Shown one piece after another: positions 43,478-52,027 of a DNA stretch of 64,000 nucleotides. How positions within the stretch are numbered: position 1 is the first letter of the stretch; every line of letters starts with the position of its first letter. Below the pieces are notes generated by a model that saw only the letters and a program-made list of their open reading frames with translations, did no database searches and was not told where the DNA came from. Source of the stretch: Bradyrhizobium liaoningense (GTDB taxonomy: Bacteria; Pseudomonadota; Alphaproteobacteria; Rhizobiales; Xanthobacteraceae); NCBI RefSeq assembly GCF_018130825.1, contig NZ_JAFCJS010000007.1, positions 310,001-374,000 on the forward strand, written 5' to 3'. The position numbers and the translations under genes were made by a program.

Positions 43478-44032
43478 CTAATCGAATAGGGCAGCGGAAC
43501 TGTCGCGACTTGGATTGCCGGCCACGATGCGCTGCATCATCTCGATGAAGAGAGCCTGTTCCCGCTCGCTGAGATCGCCGAGCGTCGCACGATGCGCCCG
43601 CCGTGCCGCGCCCTCGATCTTGACCAGCAGCGCGGCGCCGGTCGGCGTCAGGCGGCACAACCGCGCGCGGCGATCGTCCTTGTTGACCGCGCGCTCGACC
43701 AGGTTCCGTGCGGCGAGCCGCTTCAAGGCACCGGTCGTCGTTGTGCGATCCAGGGCGATATCGGCCGCCAAAGTGGTCTGATCGGCGGTTTCTCGCACCG
43801 CCAGCGCCGAGAGCAGGCTGTATTGCAGCGGCGTGACCTCGAATTCGCCGCAGGCGTCCTGAAACAGCGCGACGTGAATCTGGTGCAGTCGCCGGATCAG
43901 ATAGCCGGGTCGCTGCGACAATGGCCAGGGGCGGTGCTTGCCCCCGCTGCGACTTTTCCTGGCTTGCCGCAATGCACGCTCTCCCAACCCGAAACTCAGT
44001 CGCGCATAGCTCGATTCGAATGCGCTCGCCAC
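43478..44032 (-). CDS. MarR family transcriptional regulator
   Basis: A 184-aa winged-helix regulator. The core runs from RPGYLIRRLHQIHVALFQDAC (dimer helix) through TPLQYSLLSALA, the recognition helix region DRTTTTGALKRLAARNLVERA and the wing DDRRARLCRLTPTGAALL to the C-terminal dimer helix. The only usable start is GTG 44032, which has a weak ribosome site; a basic N-terminal extension of about 40 residues precedes the core. Three palindromic sites lie 14-78 bp upstream, between it and the divergent amidohydrolase, and another lies at the NCS1 permease promoter. Autorepression plus repression of both catabolic operons, relieved by a pathway ligand, is the likely scheme. Confidence 0.92.
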   Translation of the reverse strand: MASAFESSYARLSFGLGERALRQARKSRSGGKHRPWPLSQRPGYLIRRLHQIHVALFQDACGEFEVTPLQYSLLSALAVRETADQTTLAADIALDRTTTTGALKRLAARNLVERAVNKDDRRARLCRLTPTGAALLVKIEGAARRAHRATLGDLSEREQALFIEMMQRIVAGNPSRDSSAALFD

Positions 44033-44045
44033 AACAGGATCATGG

Positions 44046-44063
44046 CACGAAGCTTGCTTTTGT
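44046..44063. promoter_or_regulatory. degenerate MarR-type operator D
   Basis: CACGAAGCTTGCTTTTGT keeps the CGAAGC half and most of GCTTCG. Its start lies 23 bp from that of operator B, close to the 24-bp B-to-C spacing, so it looks like a weaker third site in a tandem array beginning 14 bp from the marR start. A possible -35 element TTGTCA (44060-44065) for the amidohydrolase promoter overlaps its end. Confidence 0.45.
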
Positions 44064-44068
44064 CAAAA

Positions 44069-44086
44069 TGCGAAGCATACTTCGTA
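44069..44086. promoter_or_regulatory. MarR-type operator B (marR/amidohydrolase divergent region)
   Basis: TGCGAAGCATACTTCGTA differs from operator C by a single base. It falls between a candidate -35 element (TTGTCA at 44060) and the expected -10 region for the amidohydrolase, so a bound dimer would exclude RNA polymerase. Confidence 0.8.
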
Positions 44087-44092
44087 TCCAAA

Positions 44093-44110
44093 TGCGAAGC
44101 ATGCTTCGTA
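44093..44110. promoter_or_regulatory. MarR-type operator C (marR/amidohydrolase divergent region)
   Basis: TGCGAAGCATGCTTCGTA has the perfect palindromic core CGAAGCATGCTTCG. It starts exactly 24 bp after operator B and 65 bp before the amidohydrolase start codon, near the expected transcription start. Together with operator B it forms a direct repeat of about 20 bp. Confidence 0.82.
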
Positions 44111-44157
44111 ATTCGAGAGCGGGGCAACCGCCTGCGCAAGAACTTGAGGAGAGCGCC

Positions 44158-45435
44158 ATGTCAGTCACTGCCAGCTTCGACCTTCTGCTGCGAGGCGGCC
44201 GCGTGATCTGCCCGGCTTCGGGCATAGACGGCGTCAAGGACGTCGCCATCCGGGGCGGCAAGATCGCGGCGGTTGCGGCGGACATCCTGCCGACCAGCGC
44301 GAAGGAGGTCGTCGACGTCGGCGGCAAGCTGGTGCTGCCCGGGCTGATCGACACCCACGCCCATGTCTATCAATATGTCTCGGGCCGGTTCGGCATGAAC
44401 CCCGACATGGTCGGCGTGCAGTCGGGCGTGACGACGCTGGTCGACCAGGGCGGCCCGTCCTGCATGACGCTGCCGGGCTTTCGTCATTTCATTGCCGAGC
44501 CCTCAGCCTCGCGCGTCTACGCTTTCCTCTCCGCCTATCTCGTCGGCGGACTAGAGGGACATTTCTATCCGCAGCTCTACAGCCCCGACGGCGTCGACGT
44601 CGACGCCACCGTGAAGTCGGCGACGGCCAATCTCGACATCGTGCGCGGCATCAAGGCTCATGCCGAGATCGGCGGCTTTGCGCGCTGGGGCATCCGCGTC
44701 ATCGAGATGGCGGCGGAGATCGGCAAGCGCGCCGACCTGCCGGTCTATGTGCATTTCGGCCAGCTCTGGGGCCTGCCCGAGAGCGGCGCCAATGGCGAGG
44801 ATGCCGACACCATTCTCACCCGCGTGATCCCGCTCTTGCGCGAGGGCGACATTCTCGCCCATCCCTTCACGCGCCACCCCGGCGGTTTCGTCAATCGTGA
44901 GGGCGAGGTGCACCCGGTAATCCAGGCCGCGCTCGACCGCGGCCTGAAGGTCGATGTCGGCCACGGCAGCCACTTCTCCTATAGGCTCGCCAAGAAGGCG
45001 ATCGCCGCCGGCATCATTCCGACCACGCTGGGCGCCGACATCCACGGCTACAACACCCACGTGCCCGCGCCGGCGGGAACGCCCGACCAGCACGAGGACG
45101 AGGAGAACCATCCGTTTGCAGGGCAGGCCAAGTTCAGCCTGGTGCAGGCGATGAGCTCGATGATGGCGCTCGGCCTGTCGCTGGAGCAGGTGGTGCCGAT
45201 GGTCACCTCCAATCCGGCAAAAATGCTCGGCCGCAGCGGGGAGATCGGCGCGCTCAAGGTCGGCATGGATGCCGACGTCTCCGTGCTCGCCGAGAAGAAC
45301 GGCCGCTTCGTCCTGAAGGACAATGAGAAGAACGAAGTGATCGCCGAGCGTCTGCTGCAGCCGGCCTTCTGCCTGCGCGCTGGCACGCGCTTCGACGCGG
45401 TCGCGCCGATCCTGCCGCAAGCCGTCGCGGCGTAA
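44158..45435 (+). CDS. amidohydrolase family protein (dihydroorotase-like cyclic amidase)
   Basis: A 425-aa metal-dependent hydrolase. DTHAHVYQY gives the HxH metal pair, IKAHAEI holds the likely carboxylated lysine, VHFGQLWGLPE, FTRHPGG and VGHGSHFSY supply further histidines, and TTLGADIHGYN the final aspartate. The spacing resembles deacetylase/dihydroorotase-like amidohydrolases rather than the hydantoinase at 3850. The ATG at 44158 follows GAGGAGAG; in-frame sequence upstream crosses the operators and is not coding. First gene of the long MarR-controlled operon, 9 bp ahead of the molybdenum subunit. It probably opens a cyclic amide made by, or fed to, the hydroxylase. Confidence 0.9.
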   Translation: MSVTASFDLLLRGGRVICPASGIDGVKDVAIRGGKIAAVAADILPTSAKEVVDVGGKLVLPGLIDTHAHVYQYVSGRFGMNPDMVGVQSGVTTLVDQGGPSCMTLPGFRHFIAEPSASRVYAFLSAYLVGGLEGHFYPQLYSPDGVDVDATVKSATANLDIVRGIKAHAEIGGFARWGIRVIEMAAEIGKRADLPVYVHFGQLWGLPESGANGEDADTILTRVIPLLREGDILAHPFTRHPGGFVNREGEVHPVIQAALDRGLKVDVGHGSHFSYRLAKKAIAAGIIPTTLGADIHGYNTHVPAPAGTPDQHEDEENHPFAGQAKFSLVQAMSSMMALGLSLEQVVPMVTSNPAKMLGRSGEIGALKVGMDADVSVLAEKNGRFVLKDNEKNEVIAERLLQPAFCLRAGTRFDAVAPILPQAVAA

Positions 45436-45444
45436 GGCCAGGCG

Positions 45445-47838
45445 GTGAAGGAGGGCGCGGAGTTGCGCAACGAGCGGGAATTTCCTTCGGGCCAATCCGG
45501 GCAGGGGGTGGGCGCACGGCTGCCGCGGAAGGAGGACGATCGCCTGATGCGCGGCCGCGGCCGGTATGTCGGCGACGTCAGGCTCGCCGGCCTTCAGGAC
45601 GTTGCCTTCGTGCGCAGCCCGCTGGCGCATGCGCGCATTCGCGGCATCCACGTGCCGGAGCGCCATCGCGGTCGTGTGTTCACGGCCGCGGATCTCGTCG
45701 GCATCAAGCCGATCCGCGCCGTGTCCGGTCTTCCGGGCTTCAAGATCTCGGAGCAGCCGGTGCTGGCGACCGGCAAGGTGCGGCAGGTCGGTGAACTCGT
45801 CGCGATGTGCCTCGCGCCGACGCGGGCCGAGGCGGAGGATATCGCGGCCTCCGTGACGCTCGATCTGGAGGAGCTGCCGGCGATCACCGACATGCTGAAG
45901 GCGCGCGAGCCTGATACGGCGCTGGTGCACGAGCATTGGGGCGACAACGTCTTCCTCGAAACCAATTACGAGGTCGACATCTCCGCCGCGCTCGATGCGC
46001 CGATCAAGGTGACGCGCGAGATCTCGACCGCGCGGCAATGCATGTCGCCGCTGGAAGGCCGCGGCGTGGTCGCGACCTTCGATTCCCGGCTCGACCAGCT
46101 GACGCTGCATTCGGCGGCGCAGATGCCGCACATCACCCGCAGCGGCCTTGCCGAGTGCCTCGGCATGGAGGAGGGCCAGATCCGCGTCATCTCGCCCGAT
46201 GTCGGCGGCGGGTTCGGCCACAAGGGCATTCTGCTGCCCGAAGAGGTCTGCCTGTCCTGGCTGACGATGCGCTGCGGCCATCCCGTGCGCTGGCTCGAGG
46301 ACCGCCGCGAGCATCTCGTCGCCAGCTCCAATTGCCGCGAGCACCACTACAAGATCACGGTCTATGCCGACCGCGACGGCAGCTTGCGCGGCATCGACTG
46401 CGAAGCGACCGTGGATTCCGGCGCCTACTCGTCCTATCCGTTCTCGGCCTGCTTGGAGGCCGCGCAGGTCGCGAGCATTTTGCCGGGCCCCTACAAGATG
46501 CCGGCCTATCGCTGCCGCACCTTCTCGGTCGCCACCAATAAATGCCCGATCCTGCCTTATCGCGGCGTCGCGCGCACCGGTGTCTGCTTCGCGCTGGAAT
46601 TGATGCTCGACCTCGTCGCGGCCGAAGCCGGCCTCGAACCCGGCGAGGTGCGGCTGCGCAATCTGGTGCGCCCCGAACAGATGCCGTTCGACAACATCAC
46701 CAGGAAGCACTTCGACAGCGGCGATTATCCGGAAGCGATGCGCCGCGCGCTGGCTGCGATCGACATCGACGCGATCCGCGCGAAGCAAGAGCAAGGCGGG
46801 ACCGACGGCCGCCGCATCGGCGTCGGCGTCTCCATCTATTGCGAGCAGGCCGCGCACGGCACCTCGGTCTATTCCGGCTGGGGCATTCCGATGGTGCCGG
46901 GTCACGAGCAGGCCTCCGCTCGACTGACGCCGGACGGCGGCCTCGAATTGCGTGTCGGCGTGCATTCGCACGGGCAGGGCATGGAGACCACGCTCGCCCA
47001 GGTCGCGCACGAAATCCTCGGCGTCGATGTCGCAAAGATCCGCATCATCCTCGGTGACACCGCGATGACGCCCTATTCGACCGGCACCTGGGGCTCACGC
47101 TCGATGGTGATGGCCGGCGGTGCGGTCGCGACCGCCTGCCGCGAGCTCGGCGAACGCGCCCGGCGCATCGGCGCAAAACTGTTGCAGCACGATCCCGCCT
47201 CGGTGGTGCTTCAGAACGGCGAGGTGCGCGGGGTCAATGGCAGCGTCAGCCTCAAGGCGATCGCCCACACCTGGTATCGCCGCCCGCAGGATCTGCCGGC
47301 CGACGTCGATCCCGGCGGGTTGGAGGTGACGCAGGGCTACAAGCCCGTGCGTGACAGCGGGACCTTCAGCTACGCCGCGCACGCCGCCGTCGTCGCGGTC
47401 GATCCTGATCTCGGCGAGGTGGAAATTCTTGATTATGTGATCGTCGAGGACGGCGGCGTGCTGGTCAATCCGCTCGTCGTCGACGGCCAGATCTATGGCG
47501 GACTCGCGCAAGGCATCGGCACCGCGCTTTACGAGGAAATGCCGTTCGATGCCTCCGGCCAGCCGCTGGCGACGACGCTTGCCGACTATCTGCTGCCGGG
47601 GCCGACCGAAGTTCCCGCCGCGCGCCTCGACCACATGGAGACGCCGTCGCCCTATACGCAGTTCGGCGTGAAGGGTATCGGCGAGGGCGGTGCGATCGCC
47701 CCGCCCGCCGCGATAGCCAACGCCGTCAACGATGCCTTGCGCCCGCTCGGCGTCGAGCTGATGCAGTCGCCGATCACGCCGCACCGGATCGTCGCGGCGG
47801 TGCTGGCCGCGCGCGCGACGAAAAGGAGCGCGGCATGA
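45445..47838 (+). CDS. xanthine dehydrogenase family molybdopterin-binding (large) subunit
   Basis: A 797-aa molybdenum hydroxylase catalytic subunit of the CoxL/XDH family. It begins with an aldehyde oxidase a/b hammerhead domain (about 25-130), followed by the Moco-binding region with VGGGFGHKG, HGQGMETTLAQVA and the catalytic base E747 in KGIGEGG. The active-site stretch reads PYRGVARTG (371-379) where most relatives have PYRGAGRPE, and the CO dehydrogenase motif with its cysteine is absent. It should hydroxylate an N-heterocycle or aldehyde rather than CO. The GTG at 45445 is 9 bp after the amidohydrolase stop. It works with the FAD and 2Fe-2S subunits encoded next. Confidence 0.92.
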   Translation: MKEGAELRNEREFPSGQSGQGVGARLPRKEDDRLMRGRGRYVGDVRLAGLQDVAFVRSPLAHARIRGIHVPERHRGRVFTAADLVGIKPIRAVSGLPGFKISEQPVLATGKVRQVGELVAMCLAPTRAEAEDIAASVTLDLEELPAITDMLKAREPDTALVHEHWGDNVFLETNYEVDISAALDAPIKVTREISTARQCMSPLEGRGVVATFDSRLDQLTLHSAAQMPHITRSGLAECLGMEEGQIRVISPDVGGGFGHKGILLPEEVCLSWLTMRCGHPVRWLEDRREHLVASSNCREHHYKITVYADRDGSLRGIDCEATVDSGAYSSYPFSACLEAAQVASILPGPYKMPAYRCRTFSVATNKCPILPYRGVARTGVCFALELMLDLVAAEAGLEPGEVRLRNLVRPEQMPFDNITRKHFDSGDYPEAMRRALAAIDIDAIRAKQEQGGTDGRRIGVGVSIYCEQAAHGTSVYSGWGIPMVPGHEQASARLTPDGGLELRVGVHSHGQGMETTLAQVAHEILGVDVAKIRIILGDTAMTPYSTGTWGSRSMVMAGGAVATACRELGERARRIGAKLLQHDPASVVLQNGEVRGVNGSVSLKAIAHTWYRRPQDLPADVDPGGLEVTQGYKPVRDSGTFSYAAHAAVVAVDPDLGEVEILDYVIVEDGGVLVNPLVVDGQIYGGLAQGIGTALYEEMPFDASGQPLATTLADYLLPGPTEVPAARLDHMETPSPYTQFGVKGIGEGGAIAPPAAIANAVNDALRPLGVELMQSPITPHRIVAAVLAARATKRSAA

Positions 47839-48671
47839 AACCGGCGCCCTTCGCTTACGAACGCCCGCGCGATCTCGATGCCGCGCTGTCGATGCTGGCC
47901 GCAAGCCACGGATCGGCAAAGATTATCGCCGGCGGCCAGTCGCTCGGTCCGATGCTCAATCTGCGGCTGGTGCAGCCGGAGCTGATCGTCGACATCTCCG
48001 GCCTTGCCGAGCTCAAGCGCGCCGAGATTTCCGGCGGCGAGCTCGTGCTCGGCGCCTTGGTCACCCATGCCGACATCGAGGACGGCCGCACGGCCGACGT
48101 GACCCGCGGCGCGATGCGTTCTGTTGCGGCGAACATTGCCTATCGCGCGGTGCGCAACCGCGGCACCATCGGCGGCTCGCTCAGCCACGCTGATCCCGCT
48201 GCGGACTGGATCTCGGCCTTGGCAGCGCTAGGCGCGCGGGTGACGCTGCGCAGCCTGGCCGGCGCGCGATCCATGGTTGTCGAAGCGTTTGTCGTGGGTG
48301 CGCTGGAATCCGCGCTCCATGCCGGCGAGATCGTCGAAGCGGTCCATGTGCCGACGCGCGCGACGTCGGCGCATTGGGGCTACGCCAAGAGCTGCCGCAA
48401 GACCGGTGAGTTCGCCCATGCCATCGGTGCGGCGCTGGTCGATCCCACGGCTGCGACTGCTCGCGTCGTGATCGGTGCAATCGATACCGCGCCGATCGTC
48501 CTGACCGATGCGGCCGAGCTGTTCGGCGGCCGGATCGCGGCCGACTACAAGCAGCGTTTTGACGTCCGTGTCGCCGACGCTCTTCTGACGAAAGCCGGCA
48601 TCGACGACGCCGCGCAGCGCCACATCCATGTCAGCGTGTTGAAGCGCGCCGTCCAGGAGGCCGCGGCATGA
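47835..48671 (+). CDS. molybdenum hydroxylase FAD-binding (medium) subunit
   Basis: A 278-aa CoxM/XdhB-like subunit. The FAD motifs are AKIIAGGQSLGPMLNLR (about 32-48) and the later TIGGSLSHADPAADW (about 111-125). It passes electrons from the 2Fe-2S clusters to its acceptor. It overlaps the neighbouring genes by ATGA at both ends, so the three hydroxylase subunits are translationally coupled in the order large, medium, small. Confidence 0.93.
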   Translation: MKPAPFAYERPRDLDAALSMLAASHGSAKIIAGGQSLGPMLNLRLVQPELIVDISGLAELKRAEISGGELVLGALVTHADIEDGRTADVTRGAMRSVAANIAYRAVRNRGTIGGSLSHADPAADWISALAALGARVTLRSLAGARSMVVEAFVVGALESALHAGEIVEAVHVPTRATSAHWGYAKSCRKTGEFAHAIGAALVDPTAATARVVIGAIDTAPIVLTDAAELFGGRIAADYKQRFDVRVADALLTKAGIDDAAQRHIHVSVLKRAVQEAAA

Positions 48672-49855
48672 CCACGATCGCGCTTCAGGTCAATCGCCGC
48701 GCCGTGGAGCTGTCCGCCGAGCCACGCACCAGCCTTGCCGATTTCGTCCGCGACAAGCTCGATCTCACCGGCACCCATCTCGGCTGCGAGCACGGCGTCT
48801 GCGGCGCCTGCACCGTGCTGCTCGACGGCGTGCCGGCGCGCTCCTGCATCACCTATGCCGCGGCCTGCGAGGGCGCAGACATCACCACGATCGAGGGCCT
48901 CGACGAGGACGAGATCACGACCGAGCTGCGTGCCGCCTTCACCCGCGAGCACGCGCTGCAGTGCGGCTATTGCACACCGGGCATGCTGGTCTCGGCGCGC
49001 GACCTCGTGCTGCGTCTGCCCGACGCCGACGAGCGGCGCATTCGCGTCGGTCTCAGCGGCAATCTCTGCCGCTGCACCGGCTATGTCGGGATCGTGCGGG
49101 CGGTGCAGTCCGTGATCGAAGCCCGGCGCGCGCGCAGCATCGCGCCGCAGACGGGTGGCGGCCGGACCAGTCTCGGCCCCGTCGGGTCCGGGCGCGCTGC
49201 ACCCGGCGGAAGCGAGTTGCGGCCTGCGCAGCAGGCGCCGGCCCCGGCCTCGGAGAGTGCCGCACCGGGCAGCATCCCCGACTTCATTCCGGCAACCGTA
49301 CTCGACCAGCGCTTCACGCTGCTGCACGCGCCGGCAAAGGTGTTCGCGATGTTCGACGACATCGCAGGCATCGCGGCCTGCCTGCCCGGCGTATCGCTGA
49401 CGTCGTCGCCGAGACCGGAGCGCGTGGAAGGTTCGATCCGCGTCAGGCTCGGACCGATCGCAGCAAGCTTCGAGGGCGCCGCCCGCGTCGAGCGCGATCC
49501 CGCGACGCTCTCGGGGCGCATCGTCGGCATCGGCACCGACCAGCGCAGCCATTCGGCGACGCAAGGCGAGATCCGCTATCGCCTGCTGCCGCTCGAAGGC
49601 GGCGCGGCGACCGCGGTCGAGCTGTCGATGGGCTACACGCTCACGGGAATGCTGGCGCAAGTCGGCCGGCCCGGCCTGGTGCGCGATCTCGCCCGGCGCC
49701 TGGTCACCGACTTCGCCGCCAATCTCGATCGCCACATGTCCGGAGCGCCGTCGCGGCCGGGGACGCCGGCGGAGCTCAGCTTCTGGTCGATTGCATCGGG
49801 CGTTCTGCGCGCACGGATCGCCCGCATGCTCGGCCGCCGGAGCGGGGCGGGGTGA
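48668..49855 (+). CDS. 2Fe-2S (small) subunit of molybdenum hydroxylase fused to a CoxG domain
   Basis: A 395-aa fusion. Residues 1-155 are the CoxS/XdhC-type iron-sulfur subunit, with the plant-type cluster ligands C40, C45, C48 and C60 and the second cluster ligands C99, C102, C134 and C136. A proline/alanine-rich linker (about 160-205) leads to a CoxG (SRPBCC fold) domain, about 210-350 (FTLLHAPAKVFAMFDDIAGIAACLPGV; STRP-type strands). The C-terminal tail is basic. CoxG proteins are normally separate accessory factors linked to maturation or membrane attachment of CO dehydrogenase-like enzymes. The usual small subunit is about 160 aa. The fusion ties this accessory function permanently to the enzyme. 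Confidence 0.92.
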   Translation: MTTIALQVNRRAVELSAEPRTSLADFVRDKLDLTGTHLGCEHGVCGACTVLLDGVPARSCITYAAACEGADITTIEGLDEDEITTELRAAFTREHALQCGYCTPGMLVSARDLVLRLPDADERRIRVGLSGNLCRCTGYVGIVRAVQSVIEARRARSIAPQTGGGRTSLGPVGSGRAAPGGSELRPAQQAPAPASESAAPGSIPDFIPATVLDQRFTLLHAPAKVFAMFDDIAGIAACLPGVSLTSSPRPERVEGSIRVRLGPIAASFEGAARVERDPATLSGRIVGIGTDQRSHSATQGEIRYRLLPLEGGAATAVELSMGYTLTGMLAQVGRPGLVRDLARRLVTDFAANLDRHMSGAPSRPGTPAELSFWSIASGVLRARIARMLGRRSGAG

Positions 49856-49931
49856 TCGGTGCTTGCGCATCGGGAAGTGACGAAGCCTGGACTGCCATAA
49901 CAATCAACAGCGTGGGATTTGGAGAGACAAC

Positions 49932-51086
49932 ATGACACGAACACTCGGACTAGTCAGGACAATCGCGCTGACGACGGCCTTGTTCGGCGGCGCCGCAGGG
50001 GCGCAGACCATCAAGATCGGCGTCAACGAGCCGCTCACCGGCGCGTTCGCTGCGTCAGGCACTTACGTCGTCAACGGCGCCAAGATCGCCGCCGACGAGA
50101 TCAACGCCAAGGGCGGCATCCTCGGCAAGAAGATCGAGCTCGTCATCGAGGACAACAAGAGCAACCCGACGGAAGCGGCCGCCGTCGCCGAAAAGCTCAT
50201 CACCAGCGACAAGGTGCCGGTGCTGATGGGCGCCTGGGGCTCGAGCCTGACGCTCGCGGTGATGCCGAAGCTGATGGAATACGAGACACCGATGGTGGTG
50301 GAGACCTCGTCATCCGGCAAGATCACGACGACCGGAAATCCCTTCATCTTCCGCATCTCGCCTCCCTCGGCGGTCGAGGCCGCCGCGTTCAAGGGCATCG
50401 TCGACAAGCTTGCGCTGAAGAAGGTCGACTTCCTCGTCATCAACAACGACTGGGGCCGCGGCACCGCCGAGGATTTCAGCAAGATGATGAAGGACAAGGG
50501 CATCACCATCGGTCTCGTCGAGACCATGGACCAGGGCGCGCAGGACATGAGCGCGCAGCTCTCCAAGATCAAGAGCTCGGATTCCGAGACGGTCATCGTC
50601 ACGACCGCGGTCGACCAGCTTACCCTGATCTTCAAGCAGGCTGCCGCGTTGGGCCTGAAGAAGCGCATCATCACCACCGGCGGCTCGCAGAACCCGGACC
50701 AGATCATCGCGCAGGCGGGCGCCGCCGCCAACGGCACCATGCATCTGACCACCTTTCTGCCCTGGTTTCCGGACAAGACGCCGAACCCGGAAGCGACCAA
50801 CTATTTCATCACGGAATGGAAGAAGCGCGGCTTCGAGTTCGCAGGCTGCACCGAGAGTTTTCGCGGCTATGACGGTATCCGCACGGCTGCTGCGGCGATC
50901 GAGAAAGCAGGTAAGGCCGAACCCGCCGCGATCAAGGCGGCGCTCTGGAACATCAACATCAAGGGGCTGAACGGCGACATCGTGTTCCGCAAGTCCGGCC
51001 CCGAGGGCAAGGAGAGCGGGCAGAGCCAGCCGAACGTCTATCTCATCGAGATCAACGACGGCAAGGTCGAGATGAAGACGCTCTGA
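49932..51086 (+). CDS. LIV-type ABC transporter substrate-binding protein (LivK-like)
   Basis: A 384-aa periplasmic binding protein of the branched-chain amino acid/amide (type I fold) family. A Sec signal peptide ends near GAAGAQT, followed by IKIGVNEPLTGAFAASG and INAKGGILGKKIELVIED. GGAGAG lies upstream of the ATG. Family members bind leucine, amides, urea or aromatic acids. In this operon the ligand is probably the substrate of the molybdenum hydroxylase or amidohydrolase. Two small hairpins lie between it and the permease gene. Confidence 0.93.
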   Translation: MTRTLGLVRTIALTTALFGGAAGAQTIKIGVNEPLTGAFAASGTYVVNGAKIAADEINAKGGILGKKIELVIEDNKSNPTEAAAVAEKLITSDKVPVLMGAWGSSLTLAVMPKLMEYETPMVVETSSSGKITTTGNPFIFRISPPSAVEAAAFKGIVDKLALKKVDFLVINNDWGRGTAEDFSKMMKDKGITIGLVETMDQGAQDMSAQLSKIKSSDSETVIVTTAVDQLTLIFKQAAALGLKKRIITTGGSQNPDQIIAQAGAAANGTMHLTTFLPWFPDKTPNPEATNYFITEWKKRGFEFAGCTESFRGYDGIRTAAAAIEKAGKAEPAAIKAALWNINIKGLNGDIVFRKSGPEGKESGQSQPNVYLIEINDGKVEMKTL

Positions 51087-51103
51087 CACGCGTATTTGCA
51101 GGC

Positions 51104-51137
51104 GAGGGCGGCATACCGCCGCTCTTGCCGCATGCGG
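51104..51137 (+). terminator. hairpins between the LIV binding protein and permease genes
   Basis: GGCGG-CATA-CCGCC (51107-51120), extended by GAG/CTC with a bulge, is followed by the perfect palindrome CCGCATGCGG (51128-51137). Structures after the receptor gene of an ABC operon commonly stabilise its mRNA or attenuate read-through, giving more receptor than permease. Confidence 0.4.
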
Positions 51138-51154
51138 ACTAATCGGAAACAACC

Positions 51155-52027
51155 TTGAGCGAATTCCTCCAGCATCTGGTCAACATGCTCGTGCTCGGCG
51201 GCACCTATGCGCTGCTGGGCATCGGGCTGACCTTGATCTTCGGCATCATGAACGTCGTGAACTTCACGCATGGTGTGCTCTACACGTTCGGCGCCTACGT
51301 CATGTTCATCGTCGTGCAGCAGCTCGGGCTGAACTTCTTCCTCGCGCTGCCCGTGGCCGTGCTGGCGGGATGGCTGCTGGGCGCGGCGATCGAGTTGACC
51401 CTGCTGCGGCCGCTGCGCGGTTCCGACATCGACACCACCATGCTGGTCATGATCGGCGCCTGGATCGCGATGCAGTCGGGCACGCTGTGGATCTGGGGCG
51501 GCGTCGCCAAATCGGTGACGACGCCATTCCCTGAAACGCCGCTGGTGCTCGGGCCGGTGTCGGTGTCCTGGCTGCGCCTGTTCGTGCTCGCTGCGGCGGC
51601 AATGTTGATCGTGGTGACGTATCTCCTGATCAACAGGACCAGCCTCGGCCGCGCGATGCGGGCGACGTTCCAGGACCACGACACGGCCTCGCTGATGGGC
51701 GTCAATGTCGACATGATCTATACCTCGACCTTCGCGATTGGCTCCAGCCTGGCCGCTGCCGCCGGCGCGCTGCTCGGGCCGGTCTATGTGATCTTCCCGC
51801 AGATGGGCGATCTCGCCGCCGTCAAAGCCTTCGCCATCGTCATCCTCGGCGGTCTCGGCAACATCACCGGCGCGGTGATCGGCGGCTTCATCCTGGCGCT
51901 CGCCGAGGAGCTCGGCGCCGGCTACGTCTCGTCGGGCTACCGCGACGCCATGGGCTTTCTGATCATCATCGCGGTCCTGATCTTCCGGCCGACCGGCCTG
52001 TTCGCGCGCGCGGAGCGCGTCGGATGA
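51155..52027 (+). CDS. LIV-type ABC transporter permease (LivH-like)
   Basis: A 290-aa permease with about eight helices. NMLVLGGTYALLGIGLTLIFGIMNVVNFTHG is the LivH N-terminus, and AVKAFAIVILGGLGNITGAVIGG is the conserved cytoplasmic loop. The start is a TTG at 51155 with a weak GGAAA site. It overlaps the LivM start by ATGA. Confidence 0.93.
   Translation: MSEFLQHLVNMLVLGGTYALLGIGLTLIFGIMNVVNFTHGVLYTFGAYVMFIVVQQLGLNFFLALPVAVLAGWLLGAAIELTLLRPLRGSDIDTTMLVMIGAWIAMQSGTLWIWGGVAKSVTTPFPETPLVLGPVSVSWLRLFVLAAAAMLIVVTYLLINRTSLGRAMRATFQDHDTASLMGVNVDMIYTSTFAIGSSLAAAAGALLGPVYVIFPQMGDLAAVKAFAIVILGGLGNITGAVIGGFILALAEELGAGYVSSGYRDAMGFLIIIAVLIFRPTGLFARAERVG

Noticed and set aside
44551..47010. An 819-codon open frame opposite the amidohydrolase and molybdenum subunit genes.
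   Set aside because: Antisense shadow with low-complexity His/Arg/Ala composition and no family signature.
45445..49855. Aerobic CO dehydrogenase (CoxLMS) for the three hydroxylase genes.
   Set aside because: The large subunit lacks the cysteine-containing active-site motif of true CO dehydrogenase, and the surrounding genes point to heterocycle or amide metabolism.
49881..49886. CGAAGC upstream of the LIV binding protein as a further MarR operator.
   Set aside because: Only one half-site is present; the opposite arm is missing, so it is probably chance.
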